Positions 1-11,904 of a DNA stretch of 64,000 bases are shown here, piece by piece; the first letter of the stretch is position 1, and the number at the start of each line of letters is the position of its first letter. The stretch is from Symsagittifera roscoffensis. Taxonomy: Eukaryota; Xenacoelomorpha; Acoela; Convolutidae. The stretch lies in assembly GCF_963678635.1 (NCBI RefSeq), contig NC_087069.1, positions 28,994,776-29,058,775 on the forward strand, read 5' to 3'. A model generated the notes under the pieces. That model worked only from the letters and a program-made list of their open reading frames with translations, was not told the DNA's origin and did no database searches. The position numbers were made by a program, and so were the translations under genes.

Positions 1-640
1 ATGCTCGCTCTGTCCTGGGGGCAGAATACTTAAAAAATTATGTCCTGGGGAGAAAGTTCCAAGTAGCTACCGATCACAAAGCGCTAGTTTAAAACGGAAA
101 CTCTAAAAAAAGGCTGCTTAGATAGATTAATTCCAATTGATTTCGAAGTTCAACATCTGGCAGGTGCGAAAGTCGGTCTAATTCCAATTGATTTCGAAGT
201 TCAACATCAGGCAGGTGCGAAAGTCGGTCTAACGGACTATCTCTCCATAAACCCAATCAGTGAGGCAAAACATGTACCGATTTACGGTAGTATGTTCACG
301 ATTGCAAAAGCTAATTCAATTCAAAGCACCATCGGATTCAAGAACATATTATCCAGGGGTTTGGAAACTGTAAGTCATAATAACATTAAAGTAAATAATC
401 AAAAATTAGCGAAAAGAAATACGGAATGCAAATTCCGTAAGCAAATATGGCCGTCAGAGGGCGAGTTATCGTGTGATGACCAGTCTCCAATCAGCATCAG
501 GGGAAAGAGGACGGAAGAGGTGACGAACGAGTCGGTAGTCATAGGTCACGAGTCCACAGAAGCAAATGCGACAAGTACAAACCATGAACAAAAAATGGCG
601 GAAAACGGCAAAGCGACAGGGCGAGTACGGTAAAAGAAAA
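1..640 (+). mobile_element. Ty3/gypsy-type pol remnant (RNase H end)
   Basis: The first 110 bases translate to a stretch with LGRKF and VATDHKALV, the conserved TDHKAL block of Ty3/gypsy RNase H. After stops and a short duplication the frame resumes with FEVQHLAGAKVGLTDYLS near 140-260, the other hallmark at the end of gypsy RNase H. RNase H removes RNA from the RNA:DNA hybrid during reverse transcription. A 113-codon open frame follows (292-633), where the linker to integrase would lie, but no zinc finger or catalytic DDE motif is visible in it. Several stops and frame changes mark the copy as dead. RT lies off the left edge or is lost. Class call is fairly sure; the exact clade is not. Confidence 0.75.
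128..229 (+). repeat. 51-bp direct tandem duplication inside the RNase H remnant
   Basis: Two adjacent copies of a 51-base segment (128-178 and 179-229) differ at one base (ctgg versus cagg). The unit encodes the IDFEVQHLAGAK part of RNase H, so the duplication arose inside the element. It is a multiple of three and would not shift the frame by itself. Confidence 0.9.
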
Positions 641-1215
641 GGCACACCAGAAATTGAACGGAAACGTAGCGGAAGATTATGAAATGAAAAATCCGCAGGA
701 AGTTCCTAGGTTGGCACAGCAGCAATGAAACGAAAAAAAGGCGGCGAAAAAGGAGAGAATCGGGAAGCGATACGGGGTCGAGGCGCAGTGGCCGAAAACG
801 AACTGCAGTGACAAATATTAGGGCTGTGAGAATATGGTTTTGACGTATTGTATCATATAAACCCCTGTCACTGTTATGTTTGAATTAAAACGGGGCTAAT
901 TGTTCCAGACAGCTCCCTTTTTCACAGCTTGAGGGAACTTGAGAGAAAAGAACAGACAGCGTCATAAGAAGATCTACGCAGTCCCTGGCCTTTCTTTGAT
1001 TCTCATTACCTTAAACACGGGAAGAATTTGCTCCTTTTTTTGGAACAGCTACATGTTCCCGCTTGAAGAAAAAGTATGAGCAGTCGAAGCGAAAGTTAAT
1101 AAGTGCTGTTGTCCAAAGCACGAGAACGGCCACTCCCGATATCTATGAGGATCTCCGGATGCCGGTGAACATAGCGTAATCAAAGCATAGCGTAATTTCA
1201 TCTCGAGAAGCGAGA
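640..1215. other. No gene recognised
   Basis: Between the gypsy remnant and the Penelope-like element I see no extended coding motif. A TG-start, promoter-like AT-rich stretch near 825-900 could belong to a gypsy LTR, but no matching second LTR is visible in the window. Confidence 0.4.
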
Positions 1216-2760
1216 GATGCAATCCAGTGGGCTTCAACCAGTGGTCCACTCCTTACAACTGCAACAATTCAGCGAAAGGGAACTAAAGTCACTACGAGTG
1301 ATGCTATCCCATCAAGTCCACCTTAGTGGTTTTTTTGCAGATACTGGCACAGACAAGGAAGATAACGCAGGGACGCCGCCAGGTGAAGTCGCAAAGGGCG
1401 TGGGCGTTGGCAGTGGAACTTCACAAGGAAACGAACGAGCAGTAATTGTTGAAAGACTGATGGAACTGCTTCTTCTTCGATGAGAGCCACATGAGTTAGA
1501 GTGCTCGTTATCTGCAAAAAACCGATGACCACGAAATTGCTGCTACCACCACTCCTTAGTTTGGTCCTTTAATGAACTCACCCGGAGACTTGTGTTAGAT
1601 TATTTAAAACTAAATTGAAACAGATTTTTTAAGGTTTTTTGTTACGGATAACGGTGTTTTTATGGATCAAGTGGTGCACAGCACAGCTCTCAATAAAGGA
1701 TTTCGGTATTTGAACTAAACCAGAAAGTGGATAGGACTAAGGCATCAGGTAACAAGGTGTAAAGTCCAGAACCCGATAAGCCGAAACCAGCAAGTTGTAA
1801 AATTCAGTACCCGATAAACCGACACAAAAGGACACTTGAAATTTTTCATAGAGACAGGATAAATCGTTAAAAAGTTTAGATGATAGCGCACAAAGAAACT
1901 TAAAGGATGTGAGTTTGCCGCAGTCTGTGCGGGAAGTCTTGGGATTTGGAACAAAACATCCTATACGAGATAATGTTAACGAAATTCAATTCCTTGTAGA
2001 AATTGATAGAGAATTGTCCGAGCTGAAGTTGAATCAAAAAGTTGGAGAAAAACTATGCGAGAAAGAAGCAGCTGCAAAGATGTATACAAAGACAGGAGAG
2101 TAGAAAGGGCCAGAAATTGTTTGAAAAACAACAGTTTTCCGGCAGAACTGTAAGACGACAAGAAGGTAGGTTTTGGTGCTCTGAAAAAGAAGACATACGA
2201 GAAAAAAAATGATTTTTTGTAGGCCAAACAATTTAGTGAGAGGACGTATCTGACAGACAGTTTTGTCAAAAAAAAAGAAAAAAAAGACAACAACGACTGA
2301 ACAACTGCCATGAAAAAGAATTGCGATATCATTGAGTCGCTGTATACTGGGTTATGATCACTACTGTTTTGAGCGAGGAAGCTGTTGAAGTAGCCATCGG
2401 GAGATTGTATGAGTCAGCCAAACCTCCGAAACTATCTCGCAAATTTATGAAAAAGTACTAATTTTGGCTGTTAGGTTTATTTTATATGCAACGGTTTCTT
2501 GTTTGTACAAAAAGGTGGTTTAGGAAAAGGTGTCTCCCTAGCAACAATACTAATCATTTTGTGGCTCAAAGAGAACGAACGTGCCTTAATGGAAGAATTA
2601 CCAAAAATGACGTTACTAAATGAGGATAATATCGGAGTCTGCCCTGGATTCCAAAAAAATGACATATGGAACTGAAAGGGTAGAATGCGCAGCCTGCTTG
2701 AAATGGTTCTATTTGGGGCGTGGTAACATATCGAAAATGTTTTTAAAGATTTTGTAGTTT
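1215..2760 (+). mobile_element. Penelope-like element copy 1 (PLE-1), truncated and decayed
   Basis: This segment is colinear, in nucleotide and protein terms, with the minus-strand copy at 16860-14155. Shared blocks include CCACATGAGTT near 1487, GATAACGGTG near 1647, and the N-terminal domain reading LPQSVREVLGF then EIDRELSELKLNQ and EKEAAAKMY (1915-2090). That last block matches the region of Penelope-family proteins just before the reverse transcriptase. Further on, VSLATILIILWLKENE (2533-2580) matches RT motif B and the helix after it. VCPG followed by VECAACLKWFY (2638-2715) matches the PHD-like insertion seen in copy 2. The copy stops before the YVDD motif and has no GIY-YIG nuclease. 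Frameshifts are frequent. Start and end are approximate. Confidence 0.7.
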
Positions 2761-5700
2761 GTTAGTTTGAGCCTGTTTATTGTGATAAACTTATAGATAG
2801 GATATGATTGATGTTTGTGCCTGTTTGTCGAGCGCCCTTTGAGTGGTCCGAGGAGGCGCCGCTGGGCCTTTTGAGCTCGGTGAAATTGTTCCTTATCTGC
2901 GAGCTTTAAAGATTTGTTATTTTTCTTTTAAAACATGTTTATTTTTTCTCCATCCATAAAATTCGGGCGCGCCGTCAACATAGAAACAACAATAATTGTA
3001 CCACCAAAATGATTAAAACCTGCAAGTTTTTTAAATTGGATTGGAAATGATCCTAAATGGTACGATGGTTTCAAGAAGTTCTTATGTGTGTTAATGTGAA
3101 ATTTACCAACAATTTTCAATTGTTAGTGTCTTAAGTCTAGATTATTTTGTAAATACACCAAATTCTGGTGTTCAAGTACTCAAGAGGGTACCTATGGTCT
3201 CGGTTCTTTTTTTGACAAAATGTCTCTTGGATAAAAAGAATGATATTTTTTACACTAAAGAAAATGAAAATGTTACAATTTAGCTGGTTTTTTGTGTATC
3301 TTTTGTTTTTTCTTGAACAACTCAAAAAAAGTGGTCGTAAATAGCTATGCGCACAAACAAAAAAATAAGAAGCAATTTTTTTTCACTGCTTAAACCCGGT
3401 ACCCATTGTTTTAGCGCTCCCCGGGCGGATCCCGAGCAGAGAATACAAATGATAGGCGGCAAATTTGATGAGGGAAATATATATACATCTCCCCATTTTT
3501 AATAGATGGTTTTGCGAGCGATTGCCAATGGCAACATGCTCAGCGCCAACGCGTCGAATTGCGCGCGAACCAAGGTTCTGGCAGATTGACAAAATATTTA
3601 TAGGCGTTTTTAGATAGGATGTATTTCTCTTTAGTGTTAGTATCTGATGGACCCTTAACCTCATCTCGGGTCAATTGTTTTATAGTTTTTTCAACTCGTG
3701 TTTATTCTGTGTAGAAGTTAGTTTTTTCAATATGGTTGGCCTGATTCCCAACCATCTGACTATCTTTACTTCTATCCACGTTACTTGCTCTTCCATACCT
3801 ATAACAAGCCTTAGATTGTGACTGCAATATTGGATTCTTGGCTATAACCTCGGTTACTTTGAAACATTTTTTGTTAGCCTAAGTGTTGTAATAAACTTAT
3901 TAAATAGACGCTCATGGTACGCTTGAAAGGAGAAGGCCTAGGCCTGAACTCTAGAGACAAATCGAACGAGCCGCGATACTCCCTTTGTACCTGGACACTC
4001 CTGCTGGAACCTCCACCAGTGAAAAATCAGTTTGTAATCGCTTTCATTTCTTTTTGTTATTTGTTTTTAAAATCAATTTTTTTACAGTTCATTTGAAAAT
4101 CTATTCTTTCATTTGTTTTGCCTCTTTTGTACCTTGCTTAGTGAATGTCCGTGTTGAAGTACAGGCCGTAATGGCTTACCAAGTGTGAGCACGCAACTGG
4201 TAATAGGAACCTCAAGGGTTAAAAATTGCAGCCCCAAAGATGTCGGAGCCACAGTTTACTCGTACAGAGTGCAAAGCTAGCCGACCTTGCCGCTAGTGTC
4301 TCACGCAATCCCTCGCAAAAATTGAACTTTATTATCACAGTAGCCGGCTTTAACGATAACACAATCAACTACGGTTTCAGACTTTGCTAATATTTGGAGG
4401 TTTTTAATAAATTTGATAAAACATAATTTTAACCCAATTATCCTCATAAAAACCATCCTATCTGCAAGTAATCAATTTATAAGTAGAAACTTTGGTGTTC
4501 TAAATAAAACCTTGTTTCGCCATACAATTACATCTTATTACTCAAGAATCTGAATTGTTTTCCCCAATCTACACGTTAATTTTTTTTGCTACTATGTTTT
4601 TTTAAAAAAAAGGCATTCGTTTTTCTTTCTAAGCTAAATTTTTTTTCAGTTTATTGCTCGCTCTGCTAACTTGTATACATACATCATAAATTTAACCTCC
4701 TTCCTGCCATTTTTGGCCGATCAAATGCACTGCCAATTTTACAAATCCACCTCTGAAAAGGAGCCATATGGTGTGTAAATTACAAAACATAATGCAGGTC
4801 GCACATGGCGGGCTATAGAGCAGCAATTTTTGAGGATATGATCTCCTGCATACAATGCAACCCCGAGAGTTTTGCAAAAGGGTCCAGCTCCACCAAAAGA
4901 CCAACAAGCACAGCCTCATCACAACTCAAGAAGAAACATCACCGGCAATACCCAAAACAACTGTACTGCCCAACGCAACACAACCTAATCCGTCGCTCCC
5001 AGCAGTCACTATAGTCTCCACTTACCAAGAAACTCATCGTTCAAGAACTTGAATTTAAAATAAACGACACAAAATGTCGTAACCTGGAAAACCCGCTTCA
5101 AAGTTCTGTAGGTAAACGGAAGTTTCCTTTTCATTACATTGTAAAGATCATAACTTGAAATAGTTTGGCAAAGGTCAATGCTAATTTATGATGTCTGAGA
5201 ACTTTCAACGCATAAATTCAGCTTGACAATCATGCAAACGCCTTGACAGGTGTGAAACAACTTGACTCTAAATAGTCTCAGATACAGCTGACAAAAAATG
5301 CAAAATCCGTAATCTGGGTACAATCAAAATTTACCCAGATTAAGGATAGAAACGGGGCAACCCGGGAACATCATAAACTTTGAATAATCGAACAAATCAC
5401 TTGGTGAATAAATCCTTCCTTGATAAACTTTTTCAATACTATTTTTCTGTAATTATCCCATAAATCTGCAAGATCGGATGTTAAAACATTTATGGATAAA
5501 TCGAGTTTTCGTTTTAACTTTTACCCAAACCTAGTTCTATTCCGAGAAAGCACTTGTCAGATCCTACAAAAGTGACAGAGAATCCAACAAGAGCCATGGA
5601 CAACGAGTGAGTTTTTTAAAAAAAGTTTCAAAAGTAGTCAAGCATGTCAGAAAAATAATTGAAATCAGATAAAACGTTAAAACACGTTGAAACCACATTT

Positions 5701-5990
5701 AATTGAGAAAATCAGGAAAACTGGACAATGAATCGATCAATCTAATTTTTTTCTTATGCTGATTTGGGTTAATAATTGCCAATTAATCTTTTAAAACAAG
5801 AAGTAATTGGACTGATTTCAACGGAAGTTTGATGAAAATCAAGCTAAGAAACAAAAATTTTGAGATAAAAACAGATAAACAGAAGTTGGAGGGTATAAAA
5901 GGTCATTTTAAGCTGAAATCAACGGTTAAGACCTAGAAAAACTCCAACTACAATGATAATTTGATGAATAAGGAAATAGGGTGAGAAATA
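2760..5990. other. Long stretch without a recognised gene
   Basis: About 3.2 kb of AT-rich sequence with only short chance ORFs. A GC-richer patch lies at 2825-2880. A Pro/Gln/Ser/Thr-rich frame at 4805-5052 has some coding look but matches nothing I know. The last 500 bases lead into the gypsy gag at 5994 and may include LTR and leader sequence (see 5480-5570). Confidence 0.45.
5480..5570 (+). repeat. Possible 5' LTR fragment of the gypsy element
   Basis: A stretch containing TCGAGTTTTC, then GTTCTATTCC and AAAGCA at the same spacing recurs, diverged, at about 8605-8700. The two copies flank the gag/protease remnant in direct orientation, as LTRs would. Similarity is judged by eye over only about 80 bases, and no TG...CA ends or target duplication were identified. 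Confidence 0.3.
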
Positions 5991-5993
5991 ATC

Positions 5994-7620
5994 ATGGCAT
6001 TGGCATGTTCGGTATCCAATATGTTATTGGCGGGGGCATTCACCCTTAATAACGATTTTGAAAGCTACTTAACACAATTTGAGCTATTAGCCGAACTGCA
6101 AAACTGGAAACGTACTCTAGGTGGAACCGAAACTGATGAAAGGCTGCATTATTTCGCGTTAAAATTGCAGAAGTCTGCAATCGAAATTTACCGTACCCTC
6201 CCAGAAGCTACTAGAAATAGCTATGATGAGACCCTTGAAGCTCTTTGAAGACAAAGTGGCAAAAAGCCGGTGTAGCGATCAGGAAAAAGACGGTCTAGTG
6301 TGTCGCGTACAGCAGACAGGTTAAAAGTTAACGGATTTGTTGGGGAATTTACAGCAATTAGCGCTGAAGTTGTACCCACGCGAGTCCCAGGACAAACGGG
6401 ATCACTAAGTCCTTCAAAGTTTTCTAGACGGGATCACCACAACCAATTTAGACTCAAACTCCGCAAGACAATTGAGGGAAAAAACATTAAAAAAACATAA
6501 CCTTTGCGAATGCTTTAGAGTGGGCACTTCCACTGGAAGACGTAGTTAGAATTGAGGAAGAATAACAAACGCCACGAATAGCAACCATAAGGAGGGATGA
6601 AACAGAAAACCTAATATAATCTGTGAACAGACTAGCTCAATAGATGTTGGCTGGCAATGAAAATAATGCCCGGAGCAGTGAAAGTTGAGGAGATAACAGC
6701 CACTCGGGTTTTTGCCTACTAATAAAAAAAGTTGGTCTCAGTCCTAATTAATGGCGAACTAACCATTGTGATCTTGCATGCACAAGTAAAAATTGCAAGT
6801 ACCAGAAGTGTAATGGCTTTTGTGGACCCATCAAGAATGGCGCAAAAGAAAGAGTGGGTGAACAGGAATTTTGAATTTGATTCGGTAACGTACAGAAACC
6901 GTGAGAAAACAACTGAAGGACCAGTTTTTTCATTATTAAAATTTTCAACCTCAAGTAGCGTTTTGCTCTTGGCAACAAAGAATAGTAATCACTTATCAGG
7001 CCCAGAGGCCTTTTGCTGTTGAAGTTCAACCAAAATTCAGGGATTAATAGTGCAAAAAAACGATACACCTTTCTGTGTTTTTCACAGCTGAGGATACCAC
7101 ATTTCGGCAAAGAGTTCATTGGGCAAAAAAACTGCCGTAAATGTTTTAGTTGTGGAAGTTTTACCCATATAAAGCGAATATGCCCTTGGAATAACAGAAC
7201 GGAAAAATCAACTTAATCAGGGTGTGCTCCGCTAACAAAACGAATTGTTTCAGTGTGGAGTTGCAATTGAACGGCAAGTTGGTAACAGGAATGTTGGACA
7301 GCGGGAGTAGCATTTCGCTCATAAGTTTCGACACATGAAACGAACGGCTTGGAAAGCCGTTAAGCATAAAGGCTTTTAATAATAAAGTGTTTGCAGCTAA
7401 TAATTTGCCGTTGAAAAGTTAGCAGTGTCGACATCAACATCCAAATTAAACCAAGATCTGGAGAAATTGCCCGAGATTTTTTAATAACAGCGAATAAGTG
7501 CTTACCCTGCCTTCTTGGTTTGGATTTTATGATAGATCAAGGTTGTATTCTATAAATTCGCAAACAATTGCTATACAGTACGAAACATCGGACAGCGCTA
7601 CCTATATCAGAACAAACAAC
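5994..7620 (+). mobile_element. Ty3/gypsy gag, zinc knuckle and aspartic protease remnant
   Basis: The first 84 codons read FESYLTQFELLAELQNWKR, then ERLHYFALKLQKSA and YDETLEAL, the usual order of a gypsy gag capsid. In another frame the next 200 bases read LLGNLQQLALKLYPRESQD and VLQSFLDGITTTNL, continuing the same domain after a frameshift. A retroviral zinc knuckle (C-x2-C-x4-H-x4-C) lies at 7142-7183 and would bind the element's RNA. At 7284-7320 the frame has GMLDSGSSISLIS, the active-site loop of a retropepsin, and at 7500-7550 KCLPCLLGLDFM, the conserved end of such proteases. RT, RNase H and integrase are missing before the N gap. Many stops show a dead copy. Confidence 0.8.
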
Positions 7621-8391
7621 GACCGTTGTCCGAATTTTCGCAATAGCACAGAGTAATCAAAGAACCCTAAGCAGACATCAAAAACTGAAAAACTAGTACA
7701 AATCGTCATAAAGGATAAAAACAGTACCCTCTTCGGCAGCCCAGAAGGTTTAATCGAAGGCATACAAGAATTCAAAGAAAACAAGAAAGAAACAGATGAA
7801 CAAGAAAACTAATTTGTGGTTCTGGAGTTCTCTAACTCCAACTCAAAATGAGAAACTCCTAGTAGGTCTACCCCGGAAAGAGTAGCCGTTACTTCAGAAA
7901 GTATGAACTGCGATCAGCTCAGCACTCTCACTCTCACTCTCAAAGAACAGATCACCATATCAGCGTTTACAGAGGCTCACCGATGAACCAAGGAGAATTG
8001 TAGGAAGCAGAACCGCCCCCAAAAAAATTGCTATGATGAAAAGCAACAACAAAATCAGAACCTAAAGCAACTAGTACTGTAAATGATGTTAATAATGAAT
8101 CACTGAATGGAACCGGAGGTAATAAACGGTACATTACAAGGAAACGAGTGAACGGTCAGCGCCTAAACGTTTTGGGGAATATTTGTTCTATAAGCATCAC
8201 GATGATGATCATGATGATGACAATAGTGAAATTTTTGCTTAGGTAATTGATTCAACAAAACAAAATACATATCCTCATCGTGGAAATTAAGAAAGCGCTT
8301 TTTGGTGAGTTAATCATCATTTTTTTAAGCTTAGGAAAACTAGCTGGCAAAATTTTAATTGCATATGTCTTTTGAAATCATTATTAGGACT
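7620..8391. other. No gene recognised up to the assembly gap
   Basis: Short frames only. In a live gypsy element this is where RT would begin, but no RT motif is seen. A CATGATGATG-type microsatellite patch occurs near 8199-8222. Confidence 0.4.
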
Positions 8392-8591
8392 NNNNNNNNN
8401 NNNNNNNNNNNNNNNNNNNNNNNNNNNNNNNNNNNNNNNNNNNNNNNNNNNNNNNNNNNNNNNNNNNNNNNNNNNNNNNNNNNNNNNNNNNNNNNNNNNN
8501 NNNNNNNNNNNNNNNNNNNNNNNNNNNNNNNNNNNNNNNNNNNNNNNNNNNNNNNNNNNNNNNNNNNNNNNNNNNNNNNNNNNNNNNNNNN
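8392..8591. other. Assembly gap of 200 Ns
   Basis: Exactly 200 N bases, so probably a fixed-size scaffolding gap of unknown true length. Any ORF spanning it is meaningless. Confidence 0.99.
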
Positions 8592-8604
8592 CAGCTACTA
8601 GTAA

Positions 8605-8700
8605 AAAAAACTAAAGCCTCTATACATAATTCGAGTTTTCAATTTAAATTATACTCAACCCTTGTTCTATTCCCAAAAAGCAGGTGTTGGGCTAATCCTA
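8605..8700 (+). repeat. Possible 3' LTR fragment of the gypsy element
   Basis: Direct, diverged counterpart of 5480-5570, sharing TCGAGTTTTC, GTTCTATTCC and AAAGCA in order. If the pair are LTRs, most of pol has been lost or lies in the adjacent N gap. Confidence 0.3.
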
Positions 8701-9489
8701 TATTTCTAAGAAGCACGGTTTTCAATTCATAGAAATACTGAACAAGCAGCTGTTATCATTAATAGAAGAAACACCAAATTCTAACGTCGCAAGGCGTAGT
8801 GATTTTTTCACATCTGCTGCTCCCCAAAACTAAATCAGATTGAACCGGATCCAATTCTAAATATTTGAGCCGCCGCATAATTTTATGGAAGCAAGGCCTA
8901 CTAGACAAAATTTTCACTAAAGCGAAAGCTCTCCAAATTAGATAACCAGAACAGAAGAAGAGCAAGGTAAAGTAACAAAGAGCAAAGTAGAGATGAAGTT
9001 AAACAACTGGATAAGCTAAGGATTATAGGCAAAAAATCTGCTGCCAATCGCTGCCTTTCAGACAAGAAAAGAAAAGGAACACATCCCCTAATAATAATCA
9101 TTGAAGGAAAAAAGGTCCTTAGAATCCTTAAATAACAACACCCCAAAGCTAAAGCAGCGAACACTAACTATATTACTGAAGTCAGTGAAGACACAATGTC
9201 ATACCACATATGTTGGAACAAATAAACGCCAGGACAGTTCAAAAATCAACCCTGAAAGCACAGAAATGTCGCGGTCCCTCAGGTCTAGATGCATGCGAAC
9301 GGAAAACAAAATTAAGTTACTTCAATTGAGCAGGCAACAATTGAGCTTTGCAAAACAATTGCAAAGCTATTCTAAAAAATAGCAAATAAAGTTCTCCTTA
9401 TGAAAACCTAATGGCGTTCAACTCGTCTCATCTTGTCCTGTGGACAATAATCCAGGTTAAGGCGCATCGGTATAGGCGAGGTTCTGAGA

Positions 9490-10130
9490 CAATCAATTGG
9501 CGAAAAAAAACACCCAATGTATAAAATCAGACCTTAAAAGTAAAAGTCTCGGAAAAAAACTCTGCATAGGACGGAATTGTGGAATCAAAAATGCTATCCA
9601 CAGCTTGAGAAACGAGTTTGAGAAACTGGAAACATACGCCATACTACTTATTGGTATAGATAATGTTTTCAACTCGCTCAAAAGAGAAAGAAAACCCTTT
9701 GTAATGTACTAAAACATGCGCTGGTCACCCCATATAAAGATCTTTCAGATATACATGTCAAAATCACGGTTTCGATGTCTACTGAAGACACAACGTAAAG
9801 TAATCCCTCGCATTGGCTATGTACGGTATAGGGGCAATCCCGCAATTCGAGCTCCTGCAAAACCCAAATGTCACGCAAAAGTGGTACTCGGAAGACTGAA
9901 TGGCTGCAGGATGTGCATGAAAAAACTTTCGGCTGCAAAAAGAAGCTTTCCATTTTTCAATTCAATGTGAAGAAAAACTGTCTGGAGAAAGGTTTTCGTA
10001 GGCACAGGCATTACAATAATAGACAGTTTCAGAGTCCTTTTGGTTATCGATTACAGGACAACCATCAGCATGCGATAAATACAGGGAAAGCAAATTTGAA
10101 TCGACAACTACACTGACAAAAAGCATTCCA
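9490..10130 (+). mobile_element. Non-LTR-type reverse transcriptase remnant (NAFNSLNR family)
   Basis: The frame at 9497-9712 reads GKKLCIGRNCGIKNAIHSLR, then AILLIGIDNVFNSLKRER. This matches a widespread invertebrate RT family whose fingers and motif A read like G-x-E-A-A-I-H then LLVDATNAFNSLNR. The catalytic Asp of motif A is preserved as ID-N-V-F-N. After a frame change the copy continues into debris with YSEDWMAAG near 9885, where a YADD-like motif would be. Stops and frameshifts abound, and the sequence from 8750 to 9490 may be its upstream part. The C-terminal part of the same family appears at 16950-17395, in a different place, so that is probably another copy. Confidence 0.55.
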
Positions 10131-10720
10131 AAATAGCTAAAACATCACCACAAAAAGCATACTACTGCTACATAAAAAGAGCTCAAAATAAACTAAGTTT
10201 TTCAACCAGAAGAACTCCGGAAGCATTTAAGAAAAAGGATGAAATTGAGAAAAACCTAACACAGCAGCTACTTCCTAGTATTACTAAATAAAACCATATA
10301 ACCGATGAAGACCGAATTAAACATTTTCTTGAACTCCGAAAATTTGTCTGGTCTACACTCATTCTGATTAATGCAGACTACTTACCTTGTAACGCTGCCA
10401 AATTTTTTTGCCTTGTTATCTCTACCAAATTATCCTATGCCTAAAGTAATTCAACTCAAATCTTCGAAAATTTTAAAAACTACCATATTTATAAGAAAAA
10501 GAAAAAATAAATTGAAAGTTAATTCATATAATTATCCAACATTTCTGAAATATAAACTACTTGGTTTCCAAAAACTTACTTGATCTACACGCATTCTGAT
10601 AGTTTCTGATTACGAACTCCTGATTACTAATTACAATCTAACTCGGCTTTCTCCAGTGGATAAGTACTTCTGATTGACTTTTTAAACTATTCTAGCCATA
10701 ATTATGCCTAGCCTGAAATT
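10130..10720. other. No gene recognised
   Basis: AT-rich sequence with short chance ORFs only; likely decayed transposon or spacer. Confidence 0.4.
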
Positions 10721-10724
10721 AGTT

Positions 10725-11090
10725 TTGTCGAGTTGAACAAAACAATTAAAAATGCTCTATACAAAATTTAAGCGGACTTGAACGACCCGAAGGAGGATTA
10801 TTCAATAATAATTACCATCATCAACCAAACAGAGGGAAGTGCGAGTGAATCTTCAAGACAAATTCAGGAATCAAGCACCCAAAACTTCATTACCAGGGCC
10901 CCGGTTATACGTGAGTTATAGCCCATCAGAATTCCCGAAGTTACTAAAAATTTAATTTTGGGTTCTAGTATCATAGCTAGAATCAGAACAGAAACTATGC
11001 TCAACGACACGATAATACATTCAGATAGGGGCATTAGCACAGAGGAAAATCTGAAAGTCACAACTAAATATCCAAGCTAAAATTACCTGA
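10725..11090 (+). mobile_element. Possible LINE ORF1 remnant upstream of the 11905 LINE
   Basis: A frame at about 10900-11075 reads ITKNLILGSSIIARIRTE and then STEENLKVTTK. The LGSSII block resembles the first block of the SGNH-type domain in some LINE ORF1 proteins. It lies one element-length upstream of the endonuclease remnant on the same strand, as ORF1 should. No other SGNH block can be confirmed. Confidence 0.3.
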
Positions 11091-11904
11091 ACAGTATATC
11101 ACCATTTTTGGGTAACGTAGAGTAAAACAAAAACATGGACTTCTATAATGAATATATCAATTGTACATACGGCTCTAAATTTGGTTATCAAGTGCTGAAA
11201 CTAAATACAAGGATAAGAAGCAATAACTGGAGCTTTCTCTGTGTGGACAATATTCACTCAAAGGACAAGCACGGTGTCCTTTTTTAAGCAACTGCCTCAG
11301 ATCTTTCATATGCCGATATTCTAACAATCTATCCCGCCCAAAAAACGTACAAAACTTCAACAGTCAGAATCAAAACAATTCTGTGAATCTGTTTCATCTT
11401 TATCCACAGTCACGCAGTAGTTTCGAAATCCTTGCTATGCCTCCAAACCCCTCGTATGATTTTATGCGGAGTTACTATCGCTGAAGCAAGATGAGAAGAA
11501 TTTGGTATAAGTCTGGTGTTTTTTTTGCAGTTTTTAAAACTGTCAATGTTCACAATCAACCTCTTAACTAGCTTCTTTGTGCTTGTGTTCATCGATTGCA
11601 TCGAAATAATTAATTTTTGAGAAATGAAAAAATTCGAAAAAAATAAATATCCATGGCTGGCCAATTTTTTTTCAATTAGGTCAGATTGGGTGCCTCTCAA
11701 GCTCACCAATATTATCACTATACTGCTTCTCCAGCGCATTGTACCTTTAAAAACTTTATTTGTAAATTTATTCTTACTATTGTTGATACTTCTCGTATTA
11801 TTAATTTTATTGTCGTTTTTTCTTTATAATGCGGCGACGTGAACTCAAATCCAGGGGCAATTGTTCAATTTAAGGACATATTGGAGAAACTAAACAACTA
11901 CAAA

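Noticed and set aside
3383-3664. Minus-strand 93-codon ORF near a GC-rich patch
   Set aside because: No recognisable motif, no splice context and no repeat in the window; consistent with chance.
8359-8614. Two 80-codon ORFs across 8392-8591
   Set aside because: They consist almost entirely of N bases in an assembly gap.
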